The notes below the pieces were generated by a model. It was not told the origin of the DNA and did not search any database. It saw nothing but the letters and a program-made list of their open reading frames with translations. A stretch of DNA of 64,000 bases from Minicystis rosea (GTDB taxonomy: Bacteria; Myxococcota_A; Polyangia; Polyangiales; Polyangiaceae). Below are positions 1 through 8,158 of the stretch, one piece after another. A program made the position numbers and the translations under genes. The stretch is taken from contig CP016211.1 in the NCBI GenBank assembly GCA_001931535.1, forward strand, positions 7,053,703-7,117,702. Reading direction: 5' to 3'. The stretch's first letter is position 1. The number at the start of each line of letters is the position of its first letter.

Positions 1-2355
1 GCGCTCGGTGCGCTGGTCGAGTTCAAAGGCGGCGCGGGCGATCGTCACGCCAACGGGCGATCGGTAGCGCTGCTGCGCTTTTCATCGGGGCGGGGCCTCG
101 TCCACAAGCCGAAGGATCTGCGTCACGTCGACGCGACGATGAAGCTCCTCCGCTTCCTCGGCGACGCCGGTCTCTCTCTGCCGCTTGCGATCCGCGGTGT
201 GCTCTGCCGCGACGGTTACGGCTGGGAGGAGCGGGTCGAACCTCGGGAGGTCGAGGACCGAGATGGGTTTCCGCGCTTCTACCGGCGCCTCGGCATGCTC
301 ATGCGGTTGATGCAGCTCCTCAATGGCCGAGACCTTTGGGCCGACAACCTCGTCGCCTCCGGCGATCAACCGATCCTCATCGATCTGGAGTGCTTGTTCT
401 GCCCGCCGCTCCATCCGCCGCCGCTCCTCTCGCCGCGCCGCCGCGCGCTCGTGGAGCGCATGGAGTCGACCGTCGTCCGCACCGCGATGCCCATCCAAGC
501 ATGGATGCCTTCACCCGATCTGCCGACACGCGATCTCGGGTGCTTGTCGCACGCGGCCGATCCTCGCGAGTCCGGCGGCGGCGCGCTCCCACTCGCGCCC
601 TATCGACCGTGGTTGGGCGCCGAGATCGCCGACCCGTGGCGCTACGCCGAAGAGGTTATCGCGGGATATCGCGAGATGCACGACGTGCTCGTGAAGAGCC
701 GGTCCGCGCTGCTCTCCGAAGACGGCCCGCTGCGCGCCTTCGAGGATGTCGGCACACGCTACATCTGGCGCAGCACCTGGGACTGCCACCGCGCGCTTCG
801 TGCATCGGTGAGCCCACCGGCCCTCCTCGACGGCACGGCGCGCGAGACCGTGTTGGCCATGCTCGTCCGCGGCGCCCACGCGCTCGCACGTGAGGTCGAC
901 CGTCCTGATCTCGCCGAGATCGCCGGCGCCGAAATCGACGCCTTCCGCCGCCTCGACGTGCCGCTGTTCACGTCTCGCCCGACCTCGTCGTCACTGTTCT
1001 CTCCTCGAGGGCAAGAGATCCCTGGGCACTTCGCAGGCACGGCTTGGGACGAGGTTCACCGGCGGATCACCGCGCTCGATCGAACGTCGGTCGATGACGA
1101 AGAGGCCATCCTGCGCGCCGCGATCGACGCTGCGCGCGGCGGCGCCGATCTGCCGAGAGAAGCGCTTCCCGCAATGTCCGCAGCGACTCTCCGCAGCGGG
1201 CGTCGGTCGGAGGATGTCGAGCCGACGGCTGATGAAGTGATGGCTGCCGTGGACGACATCGCCGCGTTGCTGCTCGACGCGCGGCGCCCGCCGCTCGGCA
1301 CCGGCGACGGCTGGCTCGCGCTCACGTGGTGGCCGGCGATGGATGTTTGGGAGGTCGCCCCTGCTGCAGCGGACCTGATCAGCGGCGCGCTCGGCCCAGC
1401 ATTGTTCCTCGCGGAGCACTTTGCGCGGAGCGGTGATCCGCGATCGTGGACGGCCAGCCGAGAGACCTTGGACGAGCTCTTCGAGCTCGCGATCCACAGC
1501 GACAGGATGCCGCCGGATCCACGCCTCGCCCTCGGAGCCCCGGTCCCCGGCGGGCTCGCAGGCCCGGGCGCGCTCTGCTACGTGGCCGGACGCGCCGGCG
1601 CATCGCTCGGCGATGCCACGCTCCTCGCGGCCGCACGCGCGCGCGTCGCGCGGGCCACCGCCGCGGCCGATGCAAAGCAGGTTGGCTCCGACTTGGCCTT
1701 CGGTTTGGCAGGCCTAGAGCTGCAGCTCCTCCGCCTGCGCGCCGATGCAGGCGTGGACGATGCGGATCTCGATCGGATCCTCTCCCATCTGGCCGATCGC
1801 CTCTGCCAGATTCTGACTCATCGCGAGACTCCAGATCGCGTATCGCTCGCGTCTCGACTGGGAGAGCTGGTGCCGCTCGATCGCGACGGCATCGCGCTCG
1901 CGCTGGCACGCACCATGGCCCTCGCGCCCGCGCTGGTGCCGGATCGAGCCACAGTGACGGCGGCGCTCGGCCCGCATGTCTTCGATCTGTCGCAGCGCGG
2001 TGGTCGTCTGGCCGCGCTCGCCGTCCACGGCCTCGGCGTGCAAACCGGCGCCGCGCCGGCGCTCGTGCACGCAGGCCCGATCGCGCTTCACGAGCAGAGC
2101 ACCCGAGCGCTGGTATCGAGGGCCGAAGAGGCGCAGCTCGCGGCCCGCGTCACCGGCGATCCGGAGGCCGCGCGAGAGGCTCGACGCTGCGTCCGTGTGT
2201 TGCTCGACAGGCGCGCCGCGACGGGTCGATGGTTCCCCGATCGGCTCGTCGACGACAGGCTCAACCTCTCTGCGCTCGATGGATTGCCAGCTCTCGGTTC
2301 GGTGCTCTTGCGCCACCTGAGACCCCAACTGCCGCTGATCAGCGTGCTCGAATGA
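1..2355 (+). CDS. LanM-like lanthipeptide synthetase, 5' partial, degenerate cyclase domain
   Basis: The reading frame is open from base 1 and the gene begins upstream of the window; 784 residues are visible. The start of the visible part (GDRHANGR, then LVHKPKDL with the ATP-binding-type Lys36) and the block GRDLWADNL...LIDLE at residues 109-130 match the DUF4135 dehydratase domain of class II lanthipeptide synthetases, which phosphorylates Ser/Thr and eliminates phosphate. The usual DLHxxN motif reads DLWADN, so the His is Trp113; Asp111, Asn116 and Asp128 are kept. From about residue 430 the protein follows the LanC-like alpha-toroid (repeated G-L-A-G-like helices, C-terminal SVLE as in LanM), but the zinc-binding WCxG and CHG motifs are absent. 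It overlaps the next gene region by its stop codon (an ATGA at 2352). Family membership is fairly sure; a dehydratase-only or non-catalytic role is inference. Confidence 0.85.
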   Translation, partial: ALGALVEFKGGAGDRHANGRSVALLRFSSGRGLVHKPKDLRHVDATMKLLRFLGDAGLSLPLAIRGVLCRDGYGWEERVEPREVEDRDGFPRFYRRLGMLMRLMQLLNGRDLWADNLVASGDQPILIDLECLFCPPLHPPPLLSPRRRALVERMESTVVRTAMPIQAWMPSPDLPTRDLGCLSHAADPRESGGGALPLAPYRPWLGAEIADPWRYAEEVIAGYREMHDVLVKSRSALLSEDGPLRAFEDVGTRYIWRSTWDCHRALRASVSPPALLDGTARETVLAMLVRGAHALAREVDRPDLAEIAGAEIDAFRRLDVPLFTSRPTSSSLFSPRGQEIPGHFAGTAWDEVHRRITALDRTSVDDEEAILRAAIDAARGGADLPREALPAMSAATLRSGRRSEDVEPTADEVMAAVDDIAALLLDARRPPLGTGDGWLALTWWPAMDVWEVAPAAADLISGALGPALFLAEHFARSGDPRSWTASRETLDELFELAIHSDRMPPDPRLALGAPVPGGLAGPGALCYVAGRAGASLGDATLLAAARARVARATAAADAKQVGSDLAFGLAGLELQLLRLRADAGVDDADLDRILSHLADRLCQILTHRETPDRVSLASRLGELVPLDRDGIALALARTMALAPALVPDRATVTAALGPHVFDLSQRGGRLAALAVHGLGVQTGAAPALVHAGPIALHEQSTRALVSRAEEAQLAARVTGDPEAAREARRCVRVLLDRRAATGRWFPDRLVDDRLNLSALDGLPALGSVLLRHLRPQLPLISVLE

Positions 2356-2372
2356 CGAGGAGCGGATTGACC

Positions 2373-4658
2373 ATGACCGAGGAGACGAGATCACCCATCG
2401 TCCGGCTACGCCACCATCTGGAGCTGCGCGTCGTCGACGGGGAAGGTGCCTTTCTAGCGTCCGAGCGAAGCGTGAGCGTGCTCGAGGGCCTGGGCGCGGC
2501 GGCAGTCGCCTCGCGCCTCGACGGCACGCGCACGCTGGATCAACTGATCGCCGAGCTCCGCGACGAGCTCCCCGCCGAGCGGGTACGCCACGTCGTCGAC
2601 GAGCTGATCGCATCCGGCTTCGCGGTGCTCGATCACGACCACGCTCATCACCATCTCGCCGGCACCGCCGGCTTCTACGAGATGGGCGGCGTCGACGTCG
2701 GGCTCGCGACCCACCGGCTCTCGACCGCCGTCGTATCGGTCCACGCGATCGGCGATGTCGACATCTCCACTCTCGTCGATCACCTGCGCACAGCCGGCGT
2801 GGGCTCCGTCGTGCAGCCCGGCGATCCAGCCGCGAAGACGGCGTTGTCCGTCGTCGTCACCGACGACTACCTTCGACGCGAGATCGAGGAAATCAACCGC
2901 GCCGCGCTGGCCACGCAGACACCATGGCTCCTGACCCGAACGGTGGGATCGGTCGTTTGGACAGGCCCGCTGTTTCGTCCTTTCGAGACCGGCTGTTGGG
3001 CCTGCCTCACGCATCGGATCCAGGTGAATCGAGAGAGCCATACGTACCTCGAACGCCGCCTCGGCGGCACGCAGGCCATCGCCATGTCGAAGGTGCAGCA
3101 CCCGGTGGGCTCCGCGATTGGCGCGAGCCTCGCGGCAATCGAAGTGCTCAAAGCGATCACCGGCACACCGCCCGCCGAGCCCGGCGTCGTCACCACCGAT
3201 CTCCTGACCGGGGACGCCACACGCCACTTCCTCACCCGCCGCCCGCAGTGCCCATCGTGCGGTGACGGATCCATGATGGCGACGCGCGCGCTCGAGCCGG
3301 TGACGTTCTCGCCGCGCCCCAAGGCATCGACGAGCGACGGCGGCCACCGCGCCGTCGGCCCCGAAGCGATGGTGGAGCGCTTCTCTCGCCAGGTCAGCCC
3401 CATCACCGGCGTCGTCAAATCGGTGCAGCCCATCCCGATCTCCGCGAGCACCCTCTACGTCTTCAACGCCGGTCAGAACGTGGCGCGACAACCCTCCGAT
3501 CTGCGCGCCGTGCGCCGTGGGCTGCGCGCCGCCAGCTGCGGCAAAGGCATGAGCGAGATCCAGGCGCGGGCCAGCGCCATCGGCGAGGCCATCGAGCGAT
3601 CGTCGGGCGTGTTTCAAGGCGACGAGCTGCGGCGCCGCGCCACGCTCGCCGAGCTCGGAGACGCCGCCATCCACCCGAATGCATGCATGCTCTTCAGCGA
3701 CCGCCAATACGCAATGCGCCGGCTGTGGAACCTCGGCGCCTCGAGCTTCAGCAAGGTGTTCGATCCCTTCGAGGAAGCGAAGGCTGTCGACTGGTCACCG
3801 GTCTGGTCCGTCACCCACCAACGCACCCGATGGCTTCCGACACAGTATCTCTATTACGGCTATCCCATCGACCCGAGCCACGTCTTCGCCCACGCCGACT
3901 CGAACGGCTGCGCCGCAGGAACATCCCTGGAAGACGCGGCCTTGCAGGGCTTCTGCGAGCTCGTCGAGCGCGATAGCGTCGCGCTCTGGTGGTACAACCG
4001 CGCGCGTCGTCCCGGCATCGATCTCGACAGCTTCGCCGATCCGTACATCGATCGCCTGCGTGAGTCCTATGCCCGCTTCGGTCGCGAGGTATGGGCGCTC
4101 GATCTCACCGCCGATCTCGGAATCCCAGCCGTCGGAGCATTTTCCCGCCGCACGGACACACCGCAGGAGGACATCCTCATCGCGTTCGGCGCCCACCTCG
4201 ATCCACGGGTCGCGCTCCTGCGCGCATTGACCGAGATGAACCAATTCCTGCCCGCCGTGCTGACCACGACCGATGGCGCGCCCGCCGCTCAATTCCCCGA
4301 CGAGGCGTTTGCAGCGTGGTGCCGGACAGCCACGCTCGCAAACCACCCTTATCTGTCGCCGGCCCCCGACATCGCGCCACGCACGCCGAGCTCTTGGCCA
4401 AGCCTCGCGACCGATGATTTCGCCGCAGATCTCCTGTGCTGCCAACGTCTCGTCGAGGCGCGCGGGCTGGAGATGCTGGTGCTCGATCAGACGCGCCCCG
4501 ACGTCGGCCTTCCCGTCGTGAAAGTCATCGTCCCCGGCCTCCGTCACTTCTGGCCACGCTTCGCGCCGGGCCGTCTCTTCGATGTGCCCGTCGCGCTCGG
4601 GTGGTGCTCTCGCCCGACCGAAGAGCACGAGCTCAACCCCATTCCCATCTTCATCTGA
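2373..4658 (+). CDS. TOMM cyclodehydratase, fused ThiF-like/YcaO protein
   Basis: A 761-residue fusion. The N-terminal part (about residues 20-310) is the ocin-ThiF-like/E1-like leader-binding partner domain, with the zinc-ribbon pairs CWAC (from residue 208) and CPSC (from residue 293). The C-terminal part (about 370-761) is a YcaO domain with the ATP-binding helix SEIQARASAIGEAIERSS and the later block CELVERDSVALWW. Such proteins use ATP to cyclise Cys, Ser or Thr of a precursor peptide to azolines. The C-terminus LNPIPIFI keeps only one P-x-P of the proline-rich tail common in peptide-modifying YcaOs. Start: ATG 2373 is preceded by GAGGAG at 2356-2361; an alternative ATG at 2352 overlaps the previous stop codon. 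It is followed 30 bp later by the dehydrogenase gene, forming an operon. Confidence 0.9.
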   Translation: MTEETRSPIVRLRHHLELRVVDGEGAFLASERSVSVLEGLGAAAVASRLDGTRTLDQLIAELRDELPAERVRHVVDELIASGFAVLDHDHAHHHLAGTAGFYEMGGVDVGLATHRLSTAVVSVHAIGDVDISTLVDHLRTAGVGSVVQPGDPAAKTALSVVVTDDYLRREIEEINRAALATQTPWLLTRTVGSVVWTGPLFRPFETGCWACLTHRIQVNRESHTYLERRLGGTQAIAMSKVQHPVGSAIGASLAAIEVLKAITGTPPAEPGVVTTDLLTGDATRHFLTRRPQCPSCGDGSMMATRALEPVTFSPRPKASTSDGGHRAVGPEAMVERFSRQVSPITGVVKSVQPIPISASTLYVFNAGQNVARQPSDLRAVRRGLRAASCGKGMSEIQARASAIGEAIERSSGVFQGDELRRRATLAELGDAAIHPNACMLFSDRQYAMRRLWNLGASSFSKVFDPFEEAKAVDWSPVWSVTHQRTRWLPTQYLYYGYPIDPSHVFAHADSNGCAAGTSLEDAALQGFCELVERDSVALWWYNRARRPGIDLDSFADPYIDRLRESYARFGREVWALDLTADLGIPAVGAFSRRTDTPQEDILIAFGAHLDPRVALLRALTEMNQFLPAVLTTTDGAPAAQFPDEAFAAWCRTATLANHPYLSPAPDIAPRTPSSWPSLATDDFAADLLCCQRLVEARGLEMLVLDQTRPDVGLPVVKVIVPGLRHFWPRFAPGRLFDVPVALGWCSRPTEEHELNPIPIFI

Positions 4659-4688
4659 AGGCGCGCCCCTCACCCTGGAGATCCATTC

Positions 4689-6206
4689 ATGGCACCTCAG
4701 CGTCTCCGCGCCCTGCTCACGCGCCCTCTGCTCGATACGAAAGCACGCTTCACGATCGGCCTGCGCTCCGGCGTCGCCATCGACGTCGGCCCACGAGGCA
4801 TCGTGCTGCGCCACCCGTGGGGGGCGGTATCGGTGGAAGCTCGGCCCGAAGTCGGCGCGGCCCTGGTCGCCATGTGCGGCCGCACGTTGGATGCCGTCAC
4901 CATCGCTGTGCTCGTCGCGGGCGCTCGCCCACTCGACGACACACCGGTGCTCGCCGCGCTCCACCAATTGGACACGGTCCTCGGTCATCTCCCATGCGTC
5001 GTGCGACACGGTGTCTCCGATCGGAGCGACATGCTCGTCGAAGTCGAGCCCATCTCCGATCGAGCGCCGACCCTCGAAATCACCTCTCTCGCAAACGATC
5101 TCCAACTCTCGCTCGATCGCTTCACCTACCTTCGCCGCCGGCCCGAGACGCCGGGCCTGTGCCTCGAGTCTCCGCTCTCACTCCACCGCGCCCAGCTCGG
5201 CGGCCCCGTCGCATCACTCCTCGCGCGCATCGCCGCCGGGCCCATGGCGCTCGCCGAAATCACCGACGCAGGCGAGCGCGCCGCGATCGAGCTGCTCGTG
5301 GCCGCAGGTCTGCTCTGCGCGGCAGCCGAGGACGCAATCGCCGACGAGCGCCTCTCGACCTGGGCCTTTCACGACCTTCTGTTCCATGCCCGCAGTCGCC
5401 CCGGTCGCAGCGACGAGCCATTCGGCGCCCACTTCCTCCACCGCGATCGCATCGCTGCGCCGCCGGCCGTTCCTCCCGCCGGGCTCGGCCCGACAATCGA
5501 TCTCCCGACTCCCCGATTCGCAGAAGTCATCGCCCGCGAACGCACCCTCACCGAGGTGATCGAGAGTCGCCAATCGGTCCGTGCCTATGCCGACGAGCCC
5601 ATCACCATCGGTCAGCTCGGCGAGCTTCTCTACCGCACCGCCCGAACGCGGCGCGTGGTGCCCATCCGCTCCGTGGGCTCGTACGATGGAGCCGACCATC
5701 CCTATCCGACCGGCGGCCTCGCCGCCGATCTCGAAGCATACGTATCCGTCGCCCGTTGCACCGGCCTTCCACCGGGCATCTATCACTACGAATCCGCCGC
5801 GCACCGGCTCCGCCTCGTGAACCGCCCCGAGGCCGCGACCGCCCTCCTCGCCGATGCACGCATGGCCACCGGCGGAATCCTCGAACCGCAGGTGCTGCTG
5901 ACGATCACCTCGCGATTCGCACGCACGGCCTGGAAGTACGAGACCATCGCTCATGCGCTGACGCTCAAGCACCTCGGCGCGCTGCTCCAGACGCTCTATC
6001 TCGTCGCCACCTCGATGGGCCTCGGCGCATGCGCCCTCGGCAGCGGCGACGCCGACCGCGCCGCGCGGACCTTTGGCCTCGACTGGCTCGTGGAATCCTC
6101 GGTGGGTGAAATGGCGCTCGGGAGCCGCGCCGAGCCCCTCCGCTGGGTGGATCGGTTCACCGACATGGTGGACGAGGCACGGTCCGCCAAAGCGGCCACG
6201 ACGTGA
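4689..6206 (+). CDS. SagB-type azoline dehydrogenase
   Basis: A 505-residue protein of the SagB/ThcOx type. The C-terminal half (about residues 285-490) is an FMN-binding nitroreductase fold: SRQSVRAYADEPI binds the flavin phosphate, followed by the YPTGGLAADLEAYVSV strand and the late CALGSGDADR loop. The N-terminal part (residues 1-270) is the winged-helix-like peptide-binding region usual in this family. The enzyme oxidises azolines made by the cyclodehydratase to aromatic thiazoles or oxazoles. The start ATG has GGAG eight bases upstream. It is co-directional with the two upstream RiPP genes and converges on the next gene with a 9-bp gap, so it closes the operon. A transporter and the precursor are not visible in the window. 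Confidence 0.9.
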   Translation: MAPQRLRALLTRPLLDTKARFTIGLRSGVAIDVGPRGIVLRHPWGAVSVEARPEVGAALVAMCGRTLDAVTIAVLVAGARPLDDTPVLAALHQLDTVLGHLPCVVRHGVSDRSDMLVEVEPISDRAPTLEITSLANDLQLSLDRFTYLRRRPETPGLCLESPLSLHRAQLGGPVASLLARIAAGPMALAEITDAGERAAIELLVAAGLLCAAAEDAIADERLSTWAFHDLLFHARSRPGRSDEPFGAHFLHRDRIAAPPAVPPAGLGPTIDLPTPRFAEVIARERTLTEVIESRQSVRAYADEPITIGQLGELLYRTARTRRVVPIRSVGSYDGADHPYPTGGLAADLEAYVSVARCTGLPPGIYHYESAAHRLRLVNRPEAATALLADARMATGGILEPQVLLTITSRFARTAWKYETIAHALTLKHLGALLQTLYLVATSMGLGACALGSGDADRAARTFGLDWLVESSVGEMALGSRAEPLRWVDRFTDMVDEARSAKAATT

Positions 6207-6215
6207 GGCTCCCTC

Positions 6216-7715
6216 TCATCGACACTCGAGGTTGGCCGCATAAAGCCCCGCCCCATTGAGCAGCACCGTTTCGGCTTTGCCATTCACGAACCAGATAGGA
6301 TGGTTGCCGGGACAGAGCCTGTGGTCCCAATCGCTCTCCGGCGCGATCACCCTGGGCGTGAGCGCGTGGGCGAGGTCGGCCGTGATCTCGTAGCGCCCCT
6401 CTGCATCGGTGCGCGCCGTGGCTCCGCCGATGCAGACGTCCACGAACGGGACACGCTGGTGGAGTGACACGATCCCTCGGACGGTCGCTCGCTCCCCGAA
6501 CGGGGCTCCGCCCGCATCGCGTCCAAGCGCCATCGCTCCGCGCAAAGGATGACCGAGAGCGGAAACGACGAGACGATGCTCGCTCGTGAGCACGGCCTTG
6601 CCCCAACCAATCTCGCTCCATGACTTGCCCACGCGCCCGTCGGCGCGATTCAGCGCGGCGCTCTCACGTCCGAGGAGATAAATCCCATCGTCATCGATGA
6701 GAATCCTCTCCGGCGCCGAGCACACGCCCGGTCGTGGCTGTCTCCACAGGGCTCGCTCGCTCGAGAGATCGAACGCATCCACCTCCACCGACGCCCCGCG
6801 CCGCTGTGCCCAAACGAGGAGCGACTCGGAAACGGCCAGCGCACCGCGCGCAACCTCGATGTCGTCGATTCGATACCGCCCCGTCTCCAATCCATCGACG
6901 GTGTCCACGATGCGGATCCCATCGTGCTCGACGGCCACCACGGCCCGATTCCCATTGCACGAGGCCGCGACCTGCGCGCTCCGAGGCCTCCCGAACGCGG
7001 GCTCTGCATCCGTCGGCGCCTCATACGACCACCGTCGTTCACCTGTTGCCGCATCGAGCGCGAGGAGCCGCCAGCGCATCGCCCCCTCGTCCTCTTGGGG
7101 AATCACGAACACGTCGCCACAAGCCAGCGGGAGCCCGCTCGGAGGGGACACGCTGCTCGTCGTGAGATCGACATTCCATACCGGCCGACCATCCATGGAG
7201 TCGATCGCCACGAGTCGCCGGCTCTGATGTTGCTCATAGAGAACGAAGCGCTTGCCCTCGGCATACCGCCTGGAGGAGCCCATCGCCACATCGCCGTCCT
7301 GCCCCGAATACGCTCGCGTCCAGCGCACGAGAAGGCTCTTCGGATCGAACGCACGAATCCTCATGGCGCCGCCGTTCGAGCTCTCCAAGAGGACGAGGTC
7401 GCCTGCGCGAAAGCAATCCGGATAGATGCCCTCCTCCAGATATCGCGCATCGCTCACACGCCGATGGTTCCCTGTCCGCTCGTCCACCTGCCCGAAGCGT
7501 CCCTCCTCGTCGAAAGCAACCATCGTCCCACCAACGACAACGGGACAGAGGAGGTCCGACATCCACACCGGCCGCAACGTCTCGAGGGGTGGACCGACGT
7601 GGAGCACGTGCGCAGGGGGAGCAACAAGAGCACCATGAAACAGGCCGTAAGCGCAAACGGGCAGCGCCAGCAGCAGAAGCCCCAGGGCACCACGCAGACG
7701 AGAGCCGGAGAGCAT
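6216..7715 (-). CDS. secreted PQQ-like beta-propeller protein with carboxypeptidase-regulatory-like tail
   Basis: 499 residues from ATG 7715, which has an AGAAGG ribosome site six bases upstream. The hydrophobic N-terminus (LRGALGLLLLALPVCAYG) is a signal peptide or membrane anchor. The body (about residues 50-400) shows repeated PQQ/WD-like blades with alternating 'compare and record' strands such as VAIDSMDGRPVWN and LALDAATGERRWSY, as in BamB-like or quinoprotein-like propellers. The end (about 420-499) has an Ig-like carboxypeptidase regulatory pattern (ATVRGIVSLHQRVPFVDVCI...GRYEI). No catalytic residues were recognised, so it is probably a binding or scaffold protein outside the cytoplasm. 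It converges on the SagB gene; an RiPP-related role is not supported by orientation. Confidence 0.7.
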   Translation of the reverse strand: MLSGSRLRGALGLLLLALPVCAYGLFHGALVAPPAHVLHVGPPLETLRPVWMSDLLCPVVVGGTMVAFDEEGRFGQVDERTGNHRRVSDARYLEEGIYPDCFRAGDLVLLESSNGGAMRIRAFDPKSLLVRWTRAYSGQDGDVAMGSSRRYAEGKRFVLYEQHQSRRLVAIDSMDGRPVWNVDLTTSSVSPPSGLPLACGDVFVIPQEDEGAMRWRLLALDAATGERRWSYEAPTDAEPAFGRPRSAQVAASCNGNRAVVAVEHDGIRIVDTVDGLETGRYRIDDIEVARGALAVSESLLVWAQRRGASVEVDAFDLSSERALWRQPRPGVCSAPERILIDDDGIYLLGRESAALNRADGRVGKSWSEIGWGKAVLTSEHRLVVSALGHPLRGAMALGRDAGGAPFGERATVRGIVSLHQRVPFVDVCIGGATARTDAEGRYEITADLAHALTPRVIAPESDWDHRLCPGNHPIWFVNGKAETVLLNGAGLYAANLECR

Positions 7716-8158
7716 TTCAATCCTTCTCGGCGCGATCTCGCGCAAACCGTGTTCGTGGTCATGGCATAACATCCACGTCCGCCCCGATTGTCACCGGGTT
7801 GTAATTCGTTGCACTGTGATGTTTCGAGCCGCGCAAGAACGTCACCGTGTCCGACTGCGGCGCTGCGACAGGGCAAATTCACGCACACGTACATGGATGT
7901 CGACGACCATCCCGCAGCAGCTCCACACCGGTGACTTGAAACATGGCTTTGACGAGCCCGTGCTCCCACGTACGGCGCACCACGCCGGAGCCGACAACGC
8001 CGATGGAGGCACGATGGAGGCACGGCGCGGGCACGTGCCTTTTGCGCGGGCACGCGCGCGCGTCTTTCACAAATGGCGCGCGTTGGGTCCATCGGTAGCG
8101 CGGCGGGTCACTCGACCTCTGCACGAGCTGTCGACCCTCTCCTGGAAGGAGCGAAATC
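7716..8158. other. 443-bp divergent intergenic region
   Basis: No gene was found between the two divergent genes, so both promoters should lie here. It holds two head-to-tail copies of GATGGAGGCAC (8002-8012 and 8013-8023) followed by the perfect palindrome GGCACGTGCC (8030-8039). These could be regulator sites, but no regulator gene is adjacent. Confidence 0.4.

Noticed and set aside
1446..2372. Upstream extension of the YcaO fusion frame
   Set aside because: The extension is Arg-rich shadow of the LanM-like gene; a ribosome site and family N-terminus fit the start at 2373.
2454..3707. 417-codon minus-strand frame antisense to the YcaO gene
   Set aside because: Antisense shadow; no start signal or domain, and it is fully inside a well-supported gene.
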